The notes under the pieces are model-generated. The model worked only from the letters and a program-made list of their open reading frames with translations. It had not been told where the DNA came from and did no database searches. The position numbers and the translations under genes were made by a program. Shown here piece by piece: positions 19,456 to 30,960 of a stretch of 64,000 bases of DNA. The DNA comes from Paracerasibacillus soli (GTDB lineage Bacteria > Bacillota > Bacilli > Bacillales > Amphibacillaceae). Positions within the stretch are counted from its first letter, which is position 1. Each line of letters starts with the position of its first letter. The stretch is taken from the NCBI RefSeq assembly GCF_034006335.1, contig NZ_JAWDIQ010000003.1. One strand, given 5' to 3'.

Positions 19456-21234
19456 ATGAATACATTTTTCCATCCGAATAAATTAGAGTTAACACCATTT
19501 TTATTTTTTACTGGTAAAGGAGGAGTAGGAAAAACTTCTACAGCCTGTGCTACTGCTGTATCTTTGGCAGACGAAGGAAAAAGGTATTGCTTGTTAGCAC
19601 AGATCCAGCATCAAATTTACAAGATGTGTTTGATGTAGAATTAACCAATAAACCCAAGCCTACTCCTAATATGCAAAATCTTTATGTTGCTAACATTGAT
19701 CCAGAAATCTCTGCAAAGGAATATAAAGATAATGTGGTCGGACCATATCGTGATAAACTTCCTAAAGCTGTTATTAATCAAATGGAGGAACAACTTTCAG
19801 GTGCTTGTACTGTAGAAATATCTGCTTTTGATGAGTTTTCTTCTCTATTAACAGATGAAGGAATTAGTCAAACTTATGATCACGTTATTTTTGATACCGC
19901 ACCGACTGGGCATACGCTTCGTTTATTACAATTGCCAACTGCTTGGAGTGGATTTTTAGATGAAAACACTCATGGAGCATCTTGTTTAGGTCCTTTAGCA
20001 GGTCTAGAAACAAAAAGAAAATGTACAGTGCGGCTGTTCAATCGCTTTCAGATCCTAAACAGACAACGTTAATGTTAGTTACACGTCCTGAGGTTTCTCC
20101 ATTATTAGAGGTAACAAAAGCCTCAAAAGAACTTGGTGAAATCGGTATTAATAATCAAACATTACTTGTTAATGGTGTAATGAAGAATTATGTCAAAGAA
20201 GACGAAACATCTACTGCGTTTTATCAACGTCAACAACAAGCTCTTACGTCAATGCCGGACGATTTAAAAAACATTCCAACTTATGAAATTCAATTGGCAC
20301 CATTTAATATCGCTGGAATTGAAAATATGCGTTGTCTTTTTGATGAAACGTTCTCGAATAACCATGAAAAAGAATCGTTTATCGATATAGAAACACCTCA
20401 TTTGCAAAGAATAATAGATGATCTCCAAGAGAGTAAGCAGCGAATTATTTTTACAATGGGAAAAGGTGGCGTTGGAAAAACAACAGTAGCCGCAGCTATC
20501 GCCATTGGACTGTCTGAAAGAGGAGAGAAAGTTCATTTAACGACAACAGATCCAGCTGCACATATTAATGAAGTGTTGAATCATCAAACTGGAAATATCA
20601 CCGTTAGTCGGATTGATCCTAAAGTGGAAGTAGAAAAGTACCAAGAAGAAGTTATCGAAGCATCAAAACATGAATTAAATAAAGAAGGAATCGCTTATTT
20701 AGAAGAAGATCTTCGTTCACCTTGTACAGAGGAAATTGCAGTGTTTCGTGCATTCGCTAATATCGTAGAAAGGCAAATGACCAAATTATTGTAATTGATA
20801 CAGCACCGACAGGGCATACACTTTTATTACTAGATTCTACTCAGGCTTATCATAAAGAAATGGAAAGATCCACAGGGGAAGTACCTTTATCAGTTCAACA
20901 ACTACTGCCACGATTAAGGAACCCAAAAGAAACAACAGTTGTTATCGTTACCCTGGCAGAAGCGACTCCCGTTCATGAAGCGAGCCGTTTGCAAGATGAT
21001 TTAAATCGAGCAAATATAACCCCTAAATGGTGGGTTATTAATCAAAGCTTATATGCTACTCATACAATTGACCCCATCTTACATGGACGGTCAGTATCAG
21101 AAATAGAGTGGATAAAAGAAGTAGAAAAACATTCAAACAACAATTACGTAATTATCCCTTGGAAAATTAAAAATCCTGTTGGATATGAGGCAATAAGAGA
21201 TTTAACTATAAATACGGCGGAGGTTTATAAATGA
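19456..21234 (+). CDS. arsA: Arsenite-transporting ATPase ArsA (frameshifted)
   Basis: About 590 residues in two homologous halves. Each half has a P-loop, GKGGVGKTS (near 19515) and GKGGVGKTT (near 20462), and a DTAPTGHT signal-transduction motif. The three metalloid-binding cysteines are visible in SGACTVEI, ASCLGPLAG and SPCTEEIA. The protein energises ArsB. The frame breaks at about 19585, 20020 and 20780, each by one base; all segments between remain coding. Linked to arsD upstream and overlapping a HesB-like gene by four bases downstream. Confidence 0.92.
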
Positions 21235-21512
21235 TTATTACAGATCAAGCAAAATCGTATATTGAAAAAATGATGAAGGAAAATGGAGAGATTAATTTAC
21301 GCTTTACATTTGAAGGAGTAGGTTGTTGTGGACCAAATTTTGGAGTTACTCTAGCAGAACAGCGAGATGATGATAAAGTCGAAGTCATTAATGGAATTAA
21401 TGTGAGTGTTGATAAAAAGGTAGTTGATGCTACGGAGAACATTACTTTGGATTTTGAGGGAACCGAAGAAGACGGAGGACTTGTGATTAAAGAAAATAAT
21501 AACTGTTGTTAA
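21231..21512 (+). CDS. HesB/IscA-like small protein at the end of the arsDA operon
   Basis: 93 residues of the HesB/IscA-like fold: N-terminal ITDQAKSYIEKMM, central RFTFEGVGCCGPNFGVTLAE, and C-terminal NNNCC. Canonical A-type Fe-S carriers have one Cys in the middle and a CxC near the end; here there is a central Cys pair and a terminal Cys pair. It overlaps arsA by four bases, so it is translationally coupled. This suggests a role in arsenite handling or Fe-S repair under arsenite stress. That role is inference; the fold assignment is good. Confidence 0.75.
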   Translation: MIITDQAKSYIEKMMKENGEINLRFTFEGVGCCGPNFGVTLAEQRDDDKVEVINGINVSVDKKVVDATENITLDFEGTEEDGGLVIKENNNCC

Positions 21513-21562
21513 TGTCGATTGGATTTGTTTACTAGAGCAAGACAACAATCCATAATTATTCA

Positions 21563-21600
21563 TTTCCCTCTTGATTTATAATCAAAAATCAAGAGGGAAA
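21563..21600. terminator. Bidirectional terminator between the ars cargo and tcpC
   Basis: TTTCCCTCTTGATTT (21563-21577) is the exact complement of 21586-21600. It isolates the convergent ars and transfer operons. Confidence 0.8.
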
Positions 21601-22533
21601 TTACCTTACCTGTACATCAATGGTTCCTACAATCATCCAGTTTGTATCTTTCTCTAATGTTAATGCATACTGTGAAACTTGCGTTGTCTTGGTTGTTTCA
21701 TCTAAATATTTCACTGATAACCAAACATGCACTTGATTTTCGGACTGTTGAAATATAGGATTGAGGAGCTCTGAAAATGAATAATTCTTCCCGACTACTG
21801 GCAATGCATTGTTTTTCACATAATAAGCAAGTTCTTTATCCGTGGCAGTAGGATAAAATGTAAAAAACGTCTCCAAAAACTCAGTTACTTCTTGTACCAT
21901 ATTAGTATCAACAGTACCATCACTTTCAGATTGCTCTGGTTCATAATCTGATTTATTCGGAGTGTTCCATAAAGTAGGATTTTGTGTAATGATTAAGTTA
22001 CCTACACTATCTTGATGAAGCAAGATCCGATAAGTAGAACTATGTTTTTCGCTATTCTTATCTTCCGTAATATTTTGCTTTACCGTATAAACAACCGCAT
22101 AAGTACCATCATCTTCTTGTGATACTGACCAAATATCAATATCACTAACACTCGAACTAGTAGGAATATCTGCTCTTACTGTATCAGTATTTAAAGCATG
22201 CAATTCCTTTGTTAGATAAAGACTTAATTTTTCTTCTCGTCGTTCAATCGATTCTTTATTGTTTTGCCACGTATAGTAATCTTTCACAAAGTTTTTCGTA
22301 AAGCTTTCAATTGCACTTGTATCCACAAGTTTTGTTTCAATGACTTCTTTTTCATGAACTGTATGTTGGTCAATTGCCGTAAAGTTCTTATAAATCCCAA
22401 AGGCAAGACTACTGATTAATACAACCCACAAAACCGTGACGGATTTCTTACGTGTGCCAACACTTTTTACTTTTGTTTTCGATGACTTTGTTTCCACTGT
22501 TTGTTTTTCTTTTTTTCTAAATTTGTTTTTCAT
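21601..22533 (-). CDS. Conjugal transfer protein TcpC-like (Tn916 Orf13)
   Basis: 310 residues: a short basic cytoplasmic N-terminus (FRKKEKQTVETK), one membrane helix (SVTVLWVVLISSLAFGIY), then an extracytoplasmic domain of two NTF2-like folds typical of TcpC/ConC-type proteins of Gram-positive type IV secretion. It is the last transfer gene before the cargo, as orf13 in Tn916. TcpC of pCW3 is a bitopic component of the transfer channel. AAAGGGTTGG precedes the ATG. No frameshift. Confidence 0.87.
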   Translation of the reverse strand: MKNKFRKKEKQTVETKSSKTKVKSVGTRKKSVTVLWVVLISSLAFGIYKNFTAIDQHTVHEKEVIETKLVDTSAIESFTKNFVKDYYTWQNNKESIERREEKLSLYLTKELHALNTDTVRADIPTSSSVSDIDIWSVSQEDDGTYAVVYTVKQNITEDKNSEKHSSTYRILLHQDSVGNLIITQNPTLWNTPNKSDYEPEQSESDGTVDTNMVQEVTEFLETFFTFYPTATDKELAYYVKNNALPVVGKNYSFSELLNPIFQQSENQVHVWLSVKYLDETTKTTQVSQYALTLEKDTNWMIVGTIDVQVR

Positions 22534-22548
22534 CTATTCCAACCCTTT

Positions 22549-23574
22549 CTATTGTTTAATGCGTCCAGCCCCAATTAAATGTTTTTGCCAGTAGGCAGTT
22601 GTTAAATCTGCATAGCCAATCGGATCACCTGCGTTATACATTTGATTGTCTCCAAGATAAATTCCAACATGGGTAACATACGTTCCAGCATTATACGTTG
22701 AGTGAAAAAATACTAAATCACCTGGTTCTGCTTCAGACAAAGAGATGTGTTCTGTCACGTCATATTGTTGTTGTGCTGTTCTTGGCAAATGAATGCCCGC
22801 CTTTTGATAGCTCCATTGCGTCAGTCCACTACAATCAAAAGACGTATTTGGGTTATCTCCACCAAATACATAAGGATAGCCTTCGTATTTCAATGCTTCA
22901 TCCATCACAAGTTGCACAAGGTCACCATCAAATTGTGGGGAGTGAAAATATTGATTAACTAAATCAACATAAAACATATTGCCATACAAATAACGCCAAC
23001 CCCCGTTCTTCTTTACCGCAATAGGATTGGAGTAAGTCGTTTTACTTCCACCTGACTTTTCCTTCGCAAAACTTTGCGCTAAGTCAAAACTATACTTTTT
23101 TCCTCTTTGTGCAACATAATCAATGAAACCACCGCCATAGTTATATGCTTGAATAACCGTATTTCCATCTACTTCTTTAGATTCTGCGGATTGAATTAAG
23201 TCTGCAAAGTATTTTACTCCTTGCTTTATAGATGCTTCTTCCGAATTTAAAGTATTCGGTGGTAATCCCATGGATTCGCTTGATTGCATCACATCAATTA
23301 ATTTCCCACCACTTTCGACTTCCATAATTGCAAGTAATGTTGACACATATTCACTGACGCCATATTCTTTCGCATATTTTTCTACTGTTGAGCGATGTTT
23401 TAATACATCTGCTGACACAGAAACGCTTCCACCGCTATCCATGTCAAAATCATTTCCTCCTGATGAATCATCTTCATTAGAAATGAAAAGTGCCACAAAG
23501 ACTAATAAGCCAAAGAAGAGTAGAAAGCCTACTCCATACGTAATGAGCATTATTTTTAATCGCATAACCTTCAT
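22549..23574 (-). CDS. Bifunctional peptidoglycan hydrolase (Tn916 Orf14 / CwlT-like)
   Basis: 341 residues: membrane anchor (residues ~5-30), a lysozyme-like domain (KEYGVSEYVSTLLAIMEVES, Glu near residue 88) and a C-terminal NlpC/P60 endopeptidase. The latter has the catalytic Cys in FDCSGLTQW and His in THVGIYLGD. Such enzymes open the wall locally for the conjugation channel; CwlT of ICEBs1 is the studied case. Its 3' end is 15 bases before orf13 and it overlaps orf15 by four bases. No frameshift. Confidence 0.92.
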   Translation of the reverse strand: MKVMRLKIMLITYGVGFLLFFGLLVFVALFISNEDDSSGGNDFDMDSGGSVSVSADVLKHRSTVEKYAKEYGVSEYVSTLLAIMEVESGGKLIDVMQSSESMGLPPNTLNSEEASIKQGVKYFADLIQSAESKEVDGNTVIQAYNYGGGFIDYVAQRGKKYSFDLAQSFAKEKSGGSKTTYSNPIAVKKNGGWRYLYGNMFYVDLVNQYFHSPQFDGDLVQLVMDEALKYEGYPYVFGGDNPNTSFDCSGLTQWSYQKAGIHLPRTAQQQYDVTEHISLSEAEPGDLVFFHSTYNAGTYVTHVGIYLGDNQMYNAGDPIGYADLTTAYWQKHLIGAGRIKQ

Positions 23575-25688
23575 TGACGTTCCCTCCTATGTGTAGGCGC
23601 GGAACGTTTCTGAAGCTTTCTTTTCTTTATTACTTTGATTGGGTTATCTTGTTGTTTCATCACTTTTCGTATATTTTGTTTACGTTCCATTTCGGGACAT
23701 TCTTTATAAACTGATACCTTTCTATTCAACTTCGACTGTTTGAATGGATCCTGCATCCTACGGGTTACATGTCCTTGAGCGTTTGTTGATGTCTTTCCTT
23801 GATCTACAATTCTTCCTACCATCGGTTCTCTTTGAGTAACTGGCCGTGTATGAGTAGACCGCTCACGAGAAGCTGCACGTTTTTTATCCAATGCCCGTCG
23901 TTTATCAGCTATTGATTGGCGATGCTTCATTGAGCGTTCTTTTGCTACTTTTTCTCTTTGTTCCTTCGCTTGCACCACACCTTCTTTGAATTCATGAACA
24001 GGCTTTTTCAACTGTTCTTTGCCTTGCATGACCGCATATTTTGTATTCGTTGGTAAATCAACCAATTGTTCTTTTCGATGTTTGATATTTGCTCGAATCT
24101 GATTTTTTGCACCAAGTACCTTGCCCGTTACTTGACCAAACTTTTGACTTAATGAAGTCGGATTCTCCTGTTCTTTCGTCTTTTCTCTATTCTTTTTAGA
24201 TGATGATGTAAGCCGTTGTAACGGACGAAGGGGGGATGAATTTCCTTTTGTTTTTTTAGATTGACCAACTAATGCACCAGCCGTCGCTCCAGCAGTTGCC
24301 CCTGCAAGTGTACGTGTAATATTACGTTGTAAGCGGCGACCCCCACGATTAAACATGCGATAAGGCCGACGCATCATTTTACGGCCAACATTCTGTGAAT
24401 CATTACTTTGTAAGCTAAACATACTCATAATGTCACCAAGTTTCATGTAAATGCCCGCAAACGTGACAATCTGTAAGAAGGCAATTAAGAAAAATGGATA
24501 GCTCGTCGTTAAACTGTAAAGCATGGAAGAAATACTGAAAGCAACGGTAATGATTAACGTGATGCCTGCACGAAGCATGATCACATTAAACAATTTCATA
24601 ATCGCTTGTTTTCCCATGTTTTCAAAGGTTGGAATCATAGATAATAGAAAACTAATCGGTAAAAACATCGCATAAATAATAAATAGAATTTGCGAAAAAA
24701 TCATAATGCCTGATAATAGGAAAACAAAAATGGATATTCCTATGTTAAATAGAAATAAAAAGAAGACCATGCCTAAACGTGTTGTGGTCTTCGTTATAGT
24801 CAAATTTTTATTGTCATGATCTTCGATTTCTGCTTTCACCGCACTTTCACGATCTTTTCCGTTATTAGAATCTGGACTAGTCGAAACTAGCGTATCAACG
24901 CGATCTTTTCCAATCGTCTCTTTGTCCGAATCATCAAATTGCAACAACATCCATGGCTGTTCTACTTGAATAGAAAAGAGGTTATCCCGTATCATATCCA
25001 CACTATCTTTTCCTTGACTAGTAGAGCTCGGCATTAAGATTTTTGTTCCTAAATCTAAACTTGCTTCACTAATATCTGCTGAAAAATCATTGATTTTTGT
25101 AATGTATGTTGGTGCGTAAGCGATAAAAGAAGCTGATAAGAGAAACACGACTAAAAAGTTTAGAATCGCTCGAATCGCTTTCGTCGTTTCTCGTTTCATT
25201 AATCCTGTATAGGCCACGTATATTCCAATGATTAAAATAAACAGAAGCAAGAATCCAACATAAAAACCCGAACTACTAAAACCACTTGCCGTAATTCCTG
25301 CTAATGTTTGCATGTTCTTTCCGATCGCATCTGCTGTTTGAGAAATGAAATCAAGGGAGTAGGCTTGTTGGATTAAGTAGCCTGTCGCATTTGATAAATA
25401 CAGACTTATTATCCAAATGAAGTTGGTAATCGTATAGAGTCCATACATGACTTGTTTACCAATTCCATCATTCCAGTTCCACGGCAGCCAATCCCAACCT
25501 GTATCGACATAAAAATCAAGTTGGTAATGATCTAATGGATAAAGGGAATATAAGTTATCTTCTGATACCGTATCATCTACCAATCCCGCAGCTTGTGCAA
25601 ATGTACCAAGTAAAAGAAGACATAGAAAAACGGCAGCACCAATGAGTACTACCGTTAAAATCACCTTTTTCAATTGTCGTTTATTCAC
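23571..25688 (-). CDS. Polytopic transfer-channel protein (Tn916 Orf15, VirB6-like)
   Basis: 705 residues from GTG 25688, which has GAGGTGATGAT upstream; the frame stays open further upstream, but that part lies inside orf16. A signal/membrane segment comes first, then a loop with TGWDWLPWNWNDG, and about seven membrane helices up to residue ~430. A long, strongly basic cytoplasmic tail rich in Arg/Lys/Gln follows (residues 450-705). The arrangement is that of Orf15/ConG/TcpH, the VirB6-like inner-membrane subunit. No frameshift. Confidence 0.85.
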   Translation of the reverse strand: MNKRQLKKVILTVVLIGAAVFLCLLLLGTFAQAAGLVDDTVSEDNLYSLYPLDHYQLDFYVDTGWDWLPWNWNDGIGKQVMYGLYTITNFIWIISLYLSNATGYLIQQAYSLDFISQTADAIGKNMQTLAGITASGFSSSGFYVGFLLLFILIIGIYVAYTGLMKRETTKAIRAILNFLVVFLLSASFIAYAPTYITKINDFSADISEASLDLGTKILMPSSTSQGKDSVDMIRDNLFSIQVEQPWMLLQFDDSDKETIGKDRVDTLVSTSPDSNNGKDRESAVKAEIEDHDNKNLTITKTTTRLGMVFFLFLFNIGISIFVFLLSGIMIFSQILFIIYAMFLPISFLLSMIPTFENMGKQAIMKLFNVIMLRAGITLIITVAFSISSMLYSLTTSYPFFLIAFLQIVTFAGIYMKLGDIMSMFSLQSNDSQNVGRKMMRRPYRMFNRGGRRLQRNITRTLAGATAGATAGALVGQSKKTKGNSSPLRPLQRLTSSSKKNREKTKEQENPTSLSQKFGQVTGKVLGAKNQIRANIKHRKEQLVDLPTNTKYAVMQGKEQLKKPVHEFKEGVVQAKEQREKVAKERSMKHRQSIADKRRALDKKRAASRERSTHTRPVTQREPMVGRIVDQGKTSTNAQGHVTRRMQDPFKQSKLNRKVSVYKECPEMERKQNIRKVMKQQDNPIKVIKKRKLQKRSAPTHRRERQ

Positions 25689-25692
25689 ATCA

Positions 25693-28143
25693 TCACCTCG
25701 TCTCTTTTTCAATTGTAGGTGGTCGAGTATCGAAGGCATCAAATAAATCTTCGAAAACAGGATGGACTTGAATAATCCCAACACGTCCATATAAATCTTG
25801 AATCAAACATTGCCCATTTTCTAGTTCACGTAGTCGCCTTTGATTGCCTTCATCTTCTTTATCGACGCCGAAGAATTCTAATGTCTTTTTGATTTCATTA
25901 ATATCCCTAGAACGAAAGGCAAACTTCACACCGATATTGTTTTTCAATTTCTCATCCGTTAAATCATCCGCGTTTTGCGTCACAAAATATACACCAGCAT
26001 TCATGGCACGTCCTGCCCTTACTAGTTTGTTAGATAGTGTTTTCCCTTGAGCAACTTGTAGGAAGGACCAGGCTTCATCTAAATCAACTATTTTAAATAT
26101 GCTTCGATCAGAATGGATAAAGTCTAATGCAAAGGTAGAAATTACAATCAACATCGCAACACTAAGCAATTCCATTGTTGTGTACTCCTCAAAACTCGTT
26201 TCCGCATCGGGTAAAACTAAATCAGCGACTTGAATGATATTTAATTGTTTCTCTATACTAATCGAATTTTTCACCGTTCCATCGGAAAATAATAAATGGG
26301 CAAAGTCATAATCCGTAAAACTTTCAATATGGTCCGCAATTGGACCAGCTAATGGATTCGGATCACTTCTAAGTTCCTGGATGACAAGAAGCAACCCTTG
26401 TTCCTCTTGTTGACTGACCGCTCGAATCGCACGCCGTAACACAGGAAACTTTTCACCATCACGACTGGAAATTCCTGTGAGAAAGGTGAGAATATCAATC
26501 GCAAGGCTCTCCGAATCCTTTTTCTTTTTCATAATGACAAAAGGATCAAGTAGTCCTTTGTTTGAATCATCACTTGTTAAATTAACCACATTAATTTCAT
26601 GTGCCATTTCAGGCAATGTTTCTTTCCAATTGCCCCGTTCCGCCTTTGGATCAACAATAAGAGCTTGTCCGCCAAATAGCACCGCATAATAAACAAGTAA
26701 GTTATTTGAAAAAGATTTCCCACCACCAAGTGAGCCCAAAAATGCCGAAGCTAAAGCATTTGTGACAGAACCTTTCACACCTTGACTCGCTAAACTAGGA
26801 TTGAGATATACATTTCTTCCTGTATCCAAGTTGTAGCCAAAATAAATCCCTTCTGTTTCACCAAGCATCTGTGTTGCACCAAATCCAAGCCCAGCTAAAA
26901 AGTCAGATGTAACGTACTGAATATAATCATTCATATATCGTTTACTAGCGGAATAAATTCACTGTGCAAACCAATCATATCCCCAAAAGGACGAACAAGT
27001 TTTACGTTTAAATCATCATAAAAATCTTTCACTTCATTACACCGTTGTTTCAGTTCATCTAAGGTAGACGCCGAAACTCGGATGACATAACTTAACTTGT
27101 ACATCGACTCCTTACTTTGATCGAGTACATCTTCTAATTCATTCACTTGTTCTAACGCTTCTAACACATTGCTTCCTGTTTCATTGTTGGATTCCCACGC
27201 ATGATTGTCTAAATCTTTTAATTCCTTTTTCTTGTTCCGCACAGTTGATAATGCTTTTTTATTCGTCACAATTTCTACATTCATGGATGTATCGATCGGA
27301 AAGGTGAATTGTTGCTGTTGATAATAAAAGATTTCATCTGATGGAAACTCCAAATCACCGACAATCGAATTAATGGTAAAATAAGCAACATATGTTGTCT
27401 GTTCTTCTTGTTCGATTTTTAAATAACGCTGATTTTCTTCTATTAAACAACGTGTTGGTTTGATGATGTCATAGCGCTTCACTAAAGTTTCATGTTTTAA
27501 CTTTTGTAGGGGAAGCACATAGTCATATTCCTCATAAGCAATATTTGATTGACCATGTAAATGTTCAATCAAATATCCAAAATCATTTTTATCTAAGGTA
27601 CGTATTTTGAAACGCCTTGAAATTTTATTTTGCAGCAAAGATTCCATTTTAGAGAAACGTCTCAATTCGTCATGGGGCATGGAAACAAAATCGCCCATTA
27701 AGTGATGGTTCACATCACGAACAAAGAAGATAGTGAATTTTTAATCGATTTCCCCATAGATTTCATACTGATTTCTTCTTCATTCAAGAGCAATTTAAAA
27801 CCAATAAAGAAACGATAGTCTACTTGATATTCCCCAATCATGGAAACAAGCGCTTCGGTTTGATCATCAATTCGTGCATAAGCAACATCTTTTAACCTTC
27901 CAGTTATCAATTCTTTACTTCGCTCTTGAACAGAACGAATACTACTAGCCGTACTAATTTGCAGGGCATGAATTTTTCCATCTTGATTTTGTGCAATCAA
28001 TTGGCGAAAGTGATCATGCACTTGGATTTTTTCATTGGTGACAAAAAAGAATAGTTGTAGGGAAGCAATTCATAATAAGCAAAACATTCGCCATCATGAT
28101 TGAAGACAAGATTATTTTCTATATATTTAATCGGATAACGCAT
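25693..28143 (-). CDS. VirB4-like conjugation ATPase (Tn916 Orf16), frameshifted
   Basis: About 815 residues. Start 28143 is coupled to tcpE and has GTGAGGAGTG upstream; the N-terminus reads MRYPIKYIENNLVFNHDGEC. The ATPase half includes a Walker A-like SLGGGKSFSNN, the Walker B region FKIVDLDEAWSFL and TQNADDLTD. The frame breaks near 28040, 27715 and 26940, each by one base (T or C/G runs), and every piece continues the family alignment. It powers assembly of the channel at the membrane. Despite the breaks, no domain is lost. Confidence 0.9.
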
Positions 28144-28517
28144 GCAGTTCACTCCTCACAGCTGTAATACTTTCATTCATTTTCACTTGTTGTAATTTGA
28201 TTGGCTTCCCTGCATAAGTTAATTTAGGGCGTGAAAAGTAAGTGATGACGGATTTTAAAAAGCTATATGGCTTTTTTCCATCAAATGTTTTTTGACTCAT
28301 AAACCATGTTAAGCCAACAGGAATTCCCACATATTTTAATAACGCTCCATTGATCAATGAGAGTGGGGAAGATTACCAAGTACCATGACAAGCAATAAAG
28401 AAAGTACAAACCACGACATTTGATTAAACGTGACGGGAAGGGTAAGCGAAAATCATTAATCGCATAAATGACTTTTTCAACTGACCAAATACGTGTATAA
28501 CTTTTTAGTTTTTTCAT
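28127..28517 (-). CDS. Conjugal transfer membrane protein TcpE (Tn916 Orf17), frameshifted
   Basis: About 130 residues with two membrane segments. The N-terminus (KKLKSYTRIWSVEKVIYAI) and C-terminus (SYLKSVITYFSRPKLTYAGK-like) belong to the TcpE family. The middle (VTFNQMSWFVLSLLLVMVLG) is in a third frame, between single-base losses at a C run near 28440 and a C run near 28370. GAAAGGAGAA precedes ATG 28517. Its stop overlaps the start of the VirB4-like gene by 17 bases. Confidence 0.83.
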
Positions 28518-28585
28518 AAGTTCTCCTTTCAAAGAAGAAAACAGCCTGCATGAACACAGACTGTTTCACAAATTTTTATATTTAC

Positions 28586-29086
28586 TTATCCAACATATTC
28601 AAACACACCATGTGACGTAACAAGAAAACTCCCGTTTATTTCTAAATCTCTACCAAGCGCTTGATAATCAATATAGTTCTGTAAGTTAGTAGGGACTTCA
28701 CCAAGCATGCCTGTTTCTTCCACATAGTAACGAGCCACATCTTCCATATCTTCACAATCTGCATAACAGATAATATCATCTTGATTTTCTAGCAATTCTT
28801 CCAAGCTATCAAACCAGTAGCCTTGAATTTCAGATAGTTCATGATAAATCGGCGATCCTTCTAATTCTTCTACCATCGCACATAACCGATTGATTTCAGA
28901 GATTGGAGTGTATTCACCAATCTCAAATGGCAATTCATAATCATGTATGGCATATTCTTCATATTCACTATTTAAGCCAATGCGTTCCCTCACTTCTTCC
29001 ATGTCAATGGGTGGTGTAAACCACGATCCAACCAATTCGCCTTCATTATATTTTCCGAGATTGGCGATATATACTTGCATGTCCAT
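28586..29086 (-). CDS. ardA: Antirestriction protein ArdA (Tn916 Orf18)
   Basis: 166 residues, very acidic (many Glu/Asp), a DNA mimic. It begins MDMQVYIANLGKYNEGELVG and has the family segments EYAIHDYELPF and YIDYQALGRDL. ArdA blocks type I restriction-modification enzymes and so protects incoming ICE DNA. It is placed as orf18 in Tn916, but here is separated from orf19 by the inserted ABC-3C genes and a terminator. No frameshift. Confidence 0.93.
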   Translation of the reverse strand: MDMQVYIANLGKYNEGELVGSWFTPPIDMEEVRERIGLNSEYEEYAIHDYELPFEIGEYTPISEINRLCAMVEELEGSPIYHELSEIQGYWFDSLEELLENQDDIICYADCEDMEDVARYYVEETGMLGEVPTNLQNYIDYQALGRDLEINGSFLVTSHGVFEYVG

Positions 29087-29128
29087 TAATTTTTCACATC
29101 CTTTTTGTTAAAAATGCGCATAAAAAAA

Positions 29129-29152
29129 CAGCTAACTGTTTGAAGTTAGCTG
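29129..29152 (-). terminator. Terminator closing the ABC-3C unit
   Basis: CAGCTAACT (29129-29137) with AGTTAGCTG (29144-29152), followed on the minus strand by TTTTTTT. It separates the defence genes from ardA. Confidence 0.85.
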
Positions 29153-29198
29153 CCAAGTTGGGACAATTAGAATATATTTCTAATATCCACTTTATTTT

Positions 29199-30958
29199 TT
29201 AAAATTTGAAGCCAAAAAATCGATTTTTTTCATCATTTAATCTGTCCAATTTTGCAACTACCATATCTTGCTTTTCAAAGTATCCCAAATCCTCTTCTGT
29301 CAATTCAGTTTTATTGATAGTTACAAAATATTGTCCTTTAGTATTCTTTTTTAATCTTTTGTCTAAGTGCCTTAACAGTACTCCTTTTACGTATGGATCA
29401 GGATTTGAATATGAGCCATCATGTATTAAAAAGTTTATATCAAAGTTATTTAATACTCTATGCAAAAACCACGTTAAGTCAAACATGTTAATTTTCATAT
29501 GCAAGCGACCATGTGATCTCTCATCAGGAATAGAACAACTAATTTTTACCCTACCAGTAGTAGAGGTTTTACTGTAATTAATTCTATTATCATATTCAAA
29601 ATCAAGAAAACCATGTTGATTATAAGAAACATCAACTAATTCGTTAAATAAAGTTTGAAGATTTCTTTTCAAATCATCAAAGTACAGAAACTCATCATAT
29701 TGCATTGAATTAATCCTTAACACTTTATGTTGAATCTCATTTATGTTTTCTACAATTTCATTCTTTTTATTATAATCATTTATTCTTACCCTGACTTCAG
29801 CCAGTTCAACTTCTTTATCTCTTTTCTTGTCCATTACTAGAGATATGTCTTCTACATAATTCTCACTTATAAATATTTTAGAAGTTTCTTCTAAGTCCTT
29901 CTCCAAAATTTGTTTTTGGCTGTTCAATTTTTTTAGCCTACTATTTAAAGAAGAAATTTTATCCTTAAAATAATTCCCCCTGCTATCAACCATAAAATCA
30001 TAAAACTCTTTTACTTTCTGGTAATTTTCCCTTACATCATCGGAAAAAAACCTACTAAATCTTTATAAAATTGTTCCACGTTTTCAAGCTGTTTTATTTC
30101 ACTTACTTTTTCTTTTAAATTCTCTATATTTTTTTGGTACTGGCTCCGGACATGTTCATATTCAAATATTTTATTTTGAACATCGTTGAGTTCCTTTTTT
30201 ATTAAGGTATAGTTTTTCGTACTTTTTTTAAAATGAGTGACTGTTTTTGCTTTCTTTATTGCTTTATCAAGTTTGTCTATTTGATCTATAATTTCCTCTT
30301 CTTTCACCTTTAAATCCGTTATGTTTATACTCATTGACTCAATGATTTTTATTTCATTATTCATCTCTTCAATGCGGTCCCTGAATGTTTTTATTTCAAA
30401 TTCTGTTTTATTTGGTAGAGTAAATAAATAATTTAGATATCTATATTGTTTTAATCCATTTCTGTTAGGTAATAGAATATCATTAAAACCATTCTTTTCA
30501 TCTCTAATAATATATTCTCTTAATGCAGCAAAAGTAATGTTTTCCTCTTTTTCCGTTAATATTAGATTCTCTACATGATTTTTAAAAGTTGTAAGAGTTA
30601 CCTTTTTCCACGTGGAAATATCCATTTACAGCTTGTTAGTATTTTCTAACAAAAATCCATGACGAGGATTATTAAAAGATCTTGATAAAAAATGTGTAGT
30701 GTCTTTGGTACGTATTTTTAAAGCAATGTAAATATTTTTATTTAATATATCCCCATTATCTTGATAATATTTTGGGATTGATTTACCAAGCAAAAACGAT
30801 ATGCAATCAATCATAGTTGATTTACCAACACCATTAGTCTCATCGTTAGCATGTCTCTTTTCACCTAAAATTATGTTCACACCATTTTTATTAAATACAT
30901 ATTTTTTGAAAATTTCATTATTGTCAGGAGAGAAAATATATAATTCATCTAAAATCAT
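29199..30958 (-). CDS. ABC-3C system SMC-like ATPase with DUF2326-type C-terminus (frameshifted)
   Basis: About 586 residues. The N-terminal part holds Walker A NGVGKSTMID (near residue 43) preceded by IILGEKRHANDE. Then come long coiled coils (Lys/Glu-rich, 30.0-30.6 kb and 29.75-29.95 kb). The C-terminal head has NFLIHDGSYSNPDP, a Walker B-like strand, as in DUF2326 proteins, which are ABC ATPases of three-component (ABC-3C) conflict systems. The frame breaks near 30625 and at the T run near 30040. Last gene of the three-gene unit. It probably senses DNA or phage structures and licenses the effector; that is inference from the family. Confidence 0.82.
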
Positions 30959-30960
30959 AG

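Noticed and set aside
19456..21234. Three or four separate small ATPases instead of one arsA
   Set aside because: The pieces align end to end as a single two-domain ArsA with all three metalloid cysteines; breaks are single-base.
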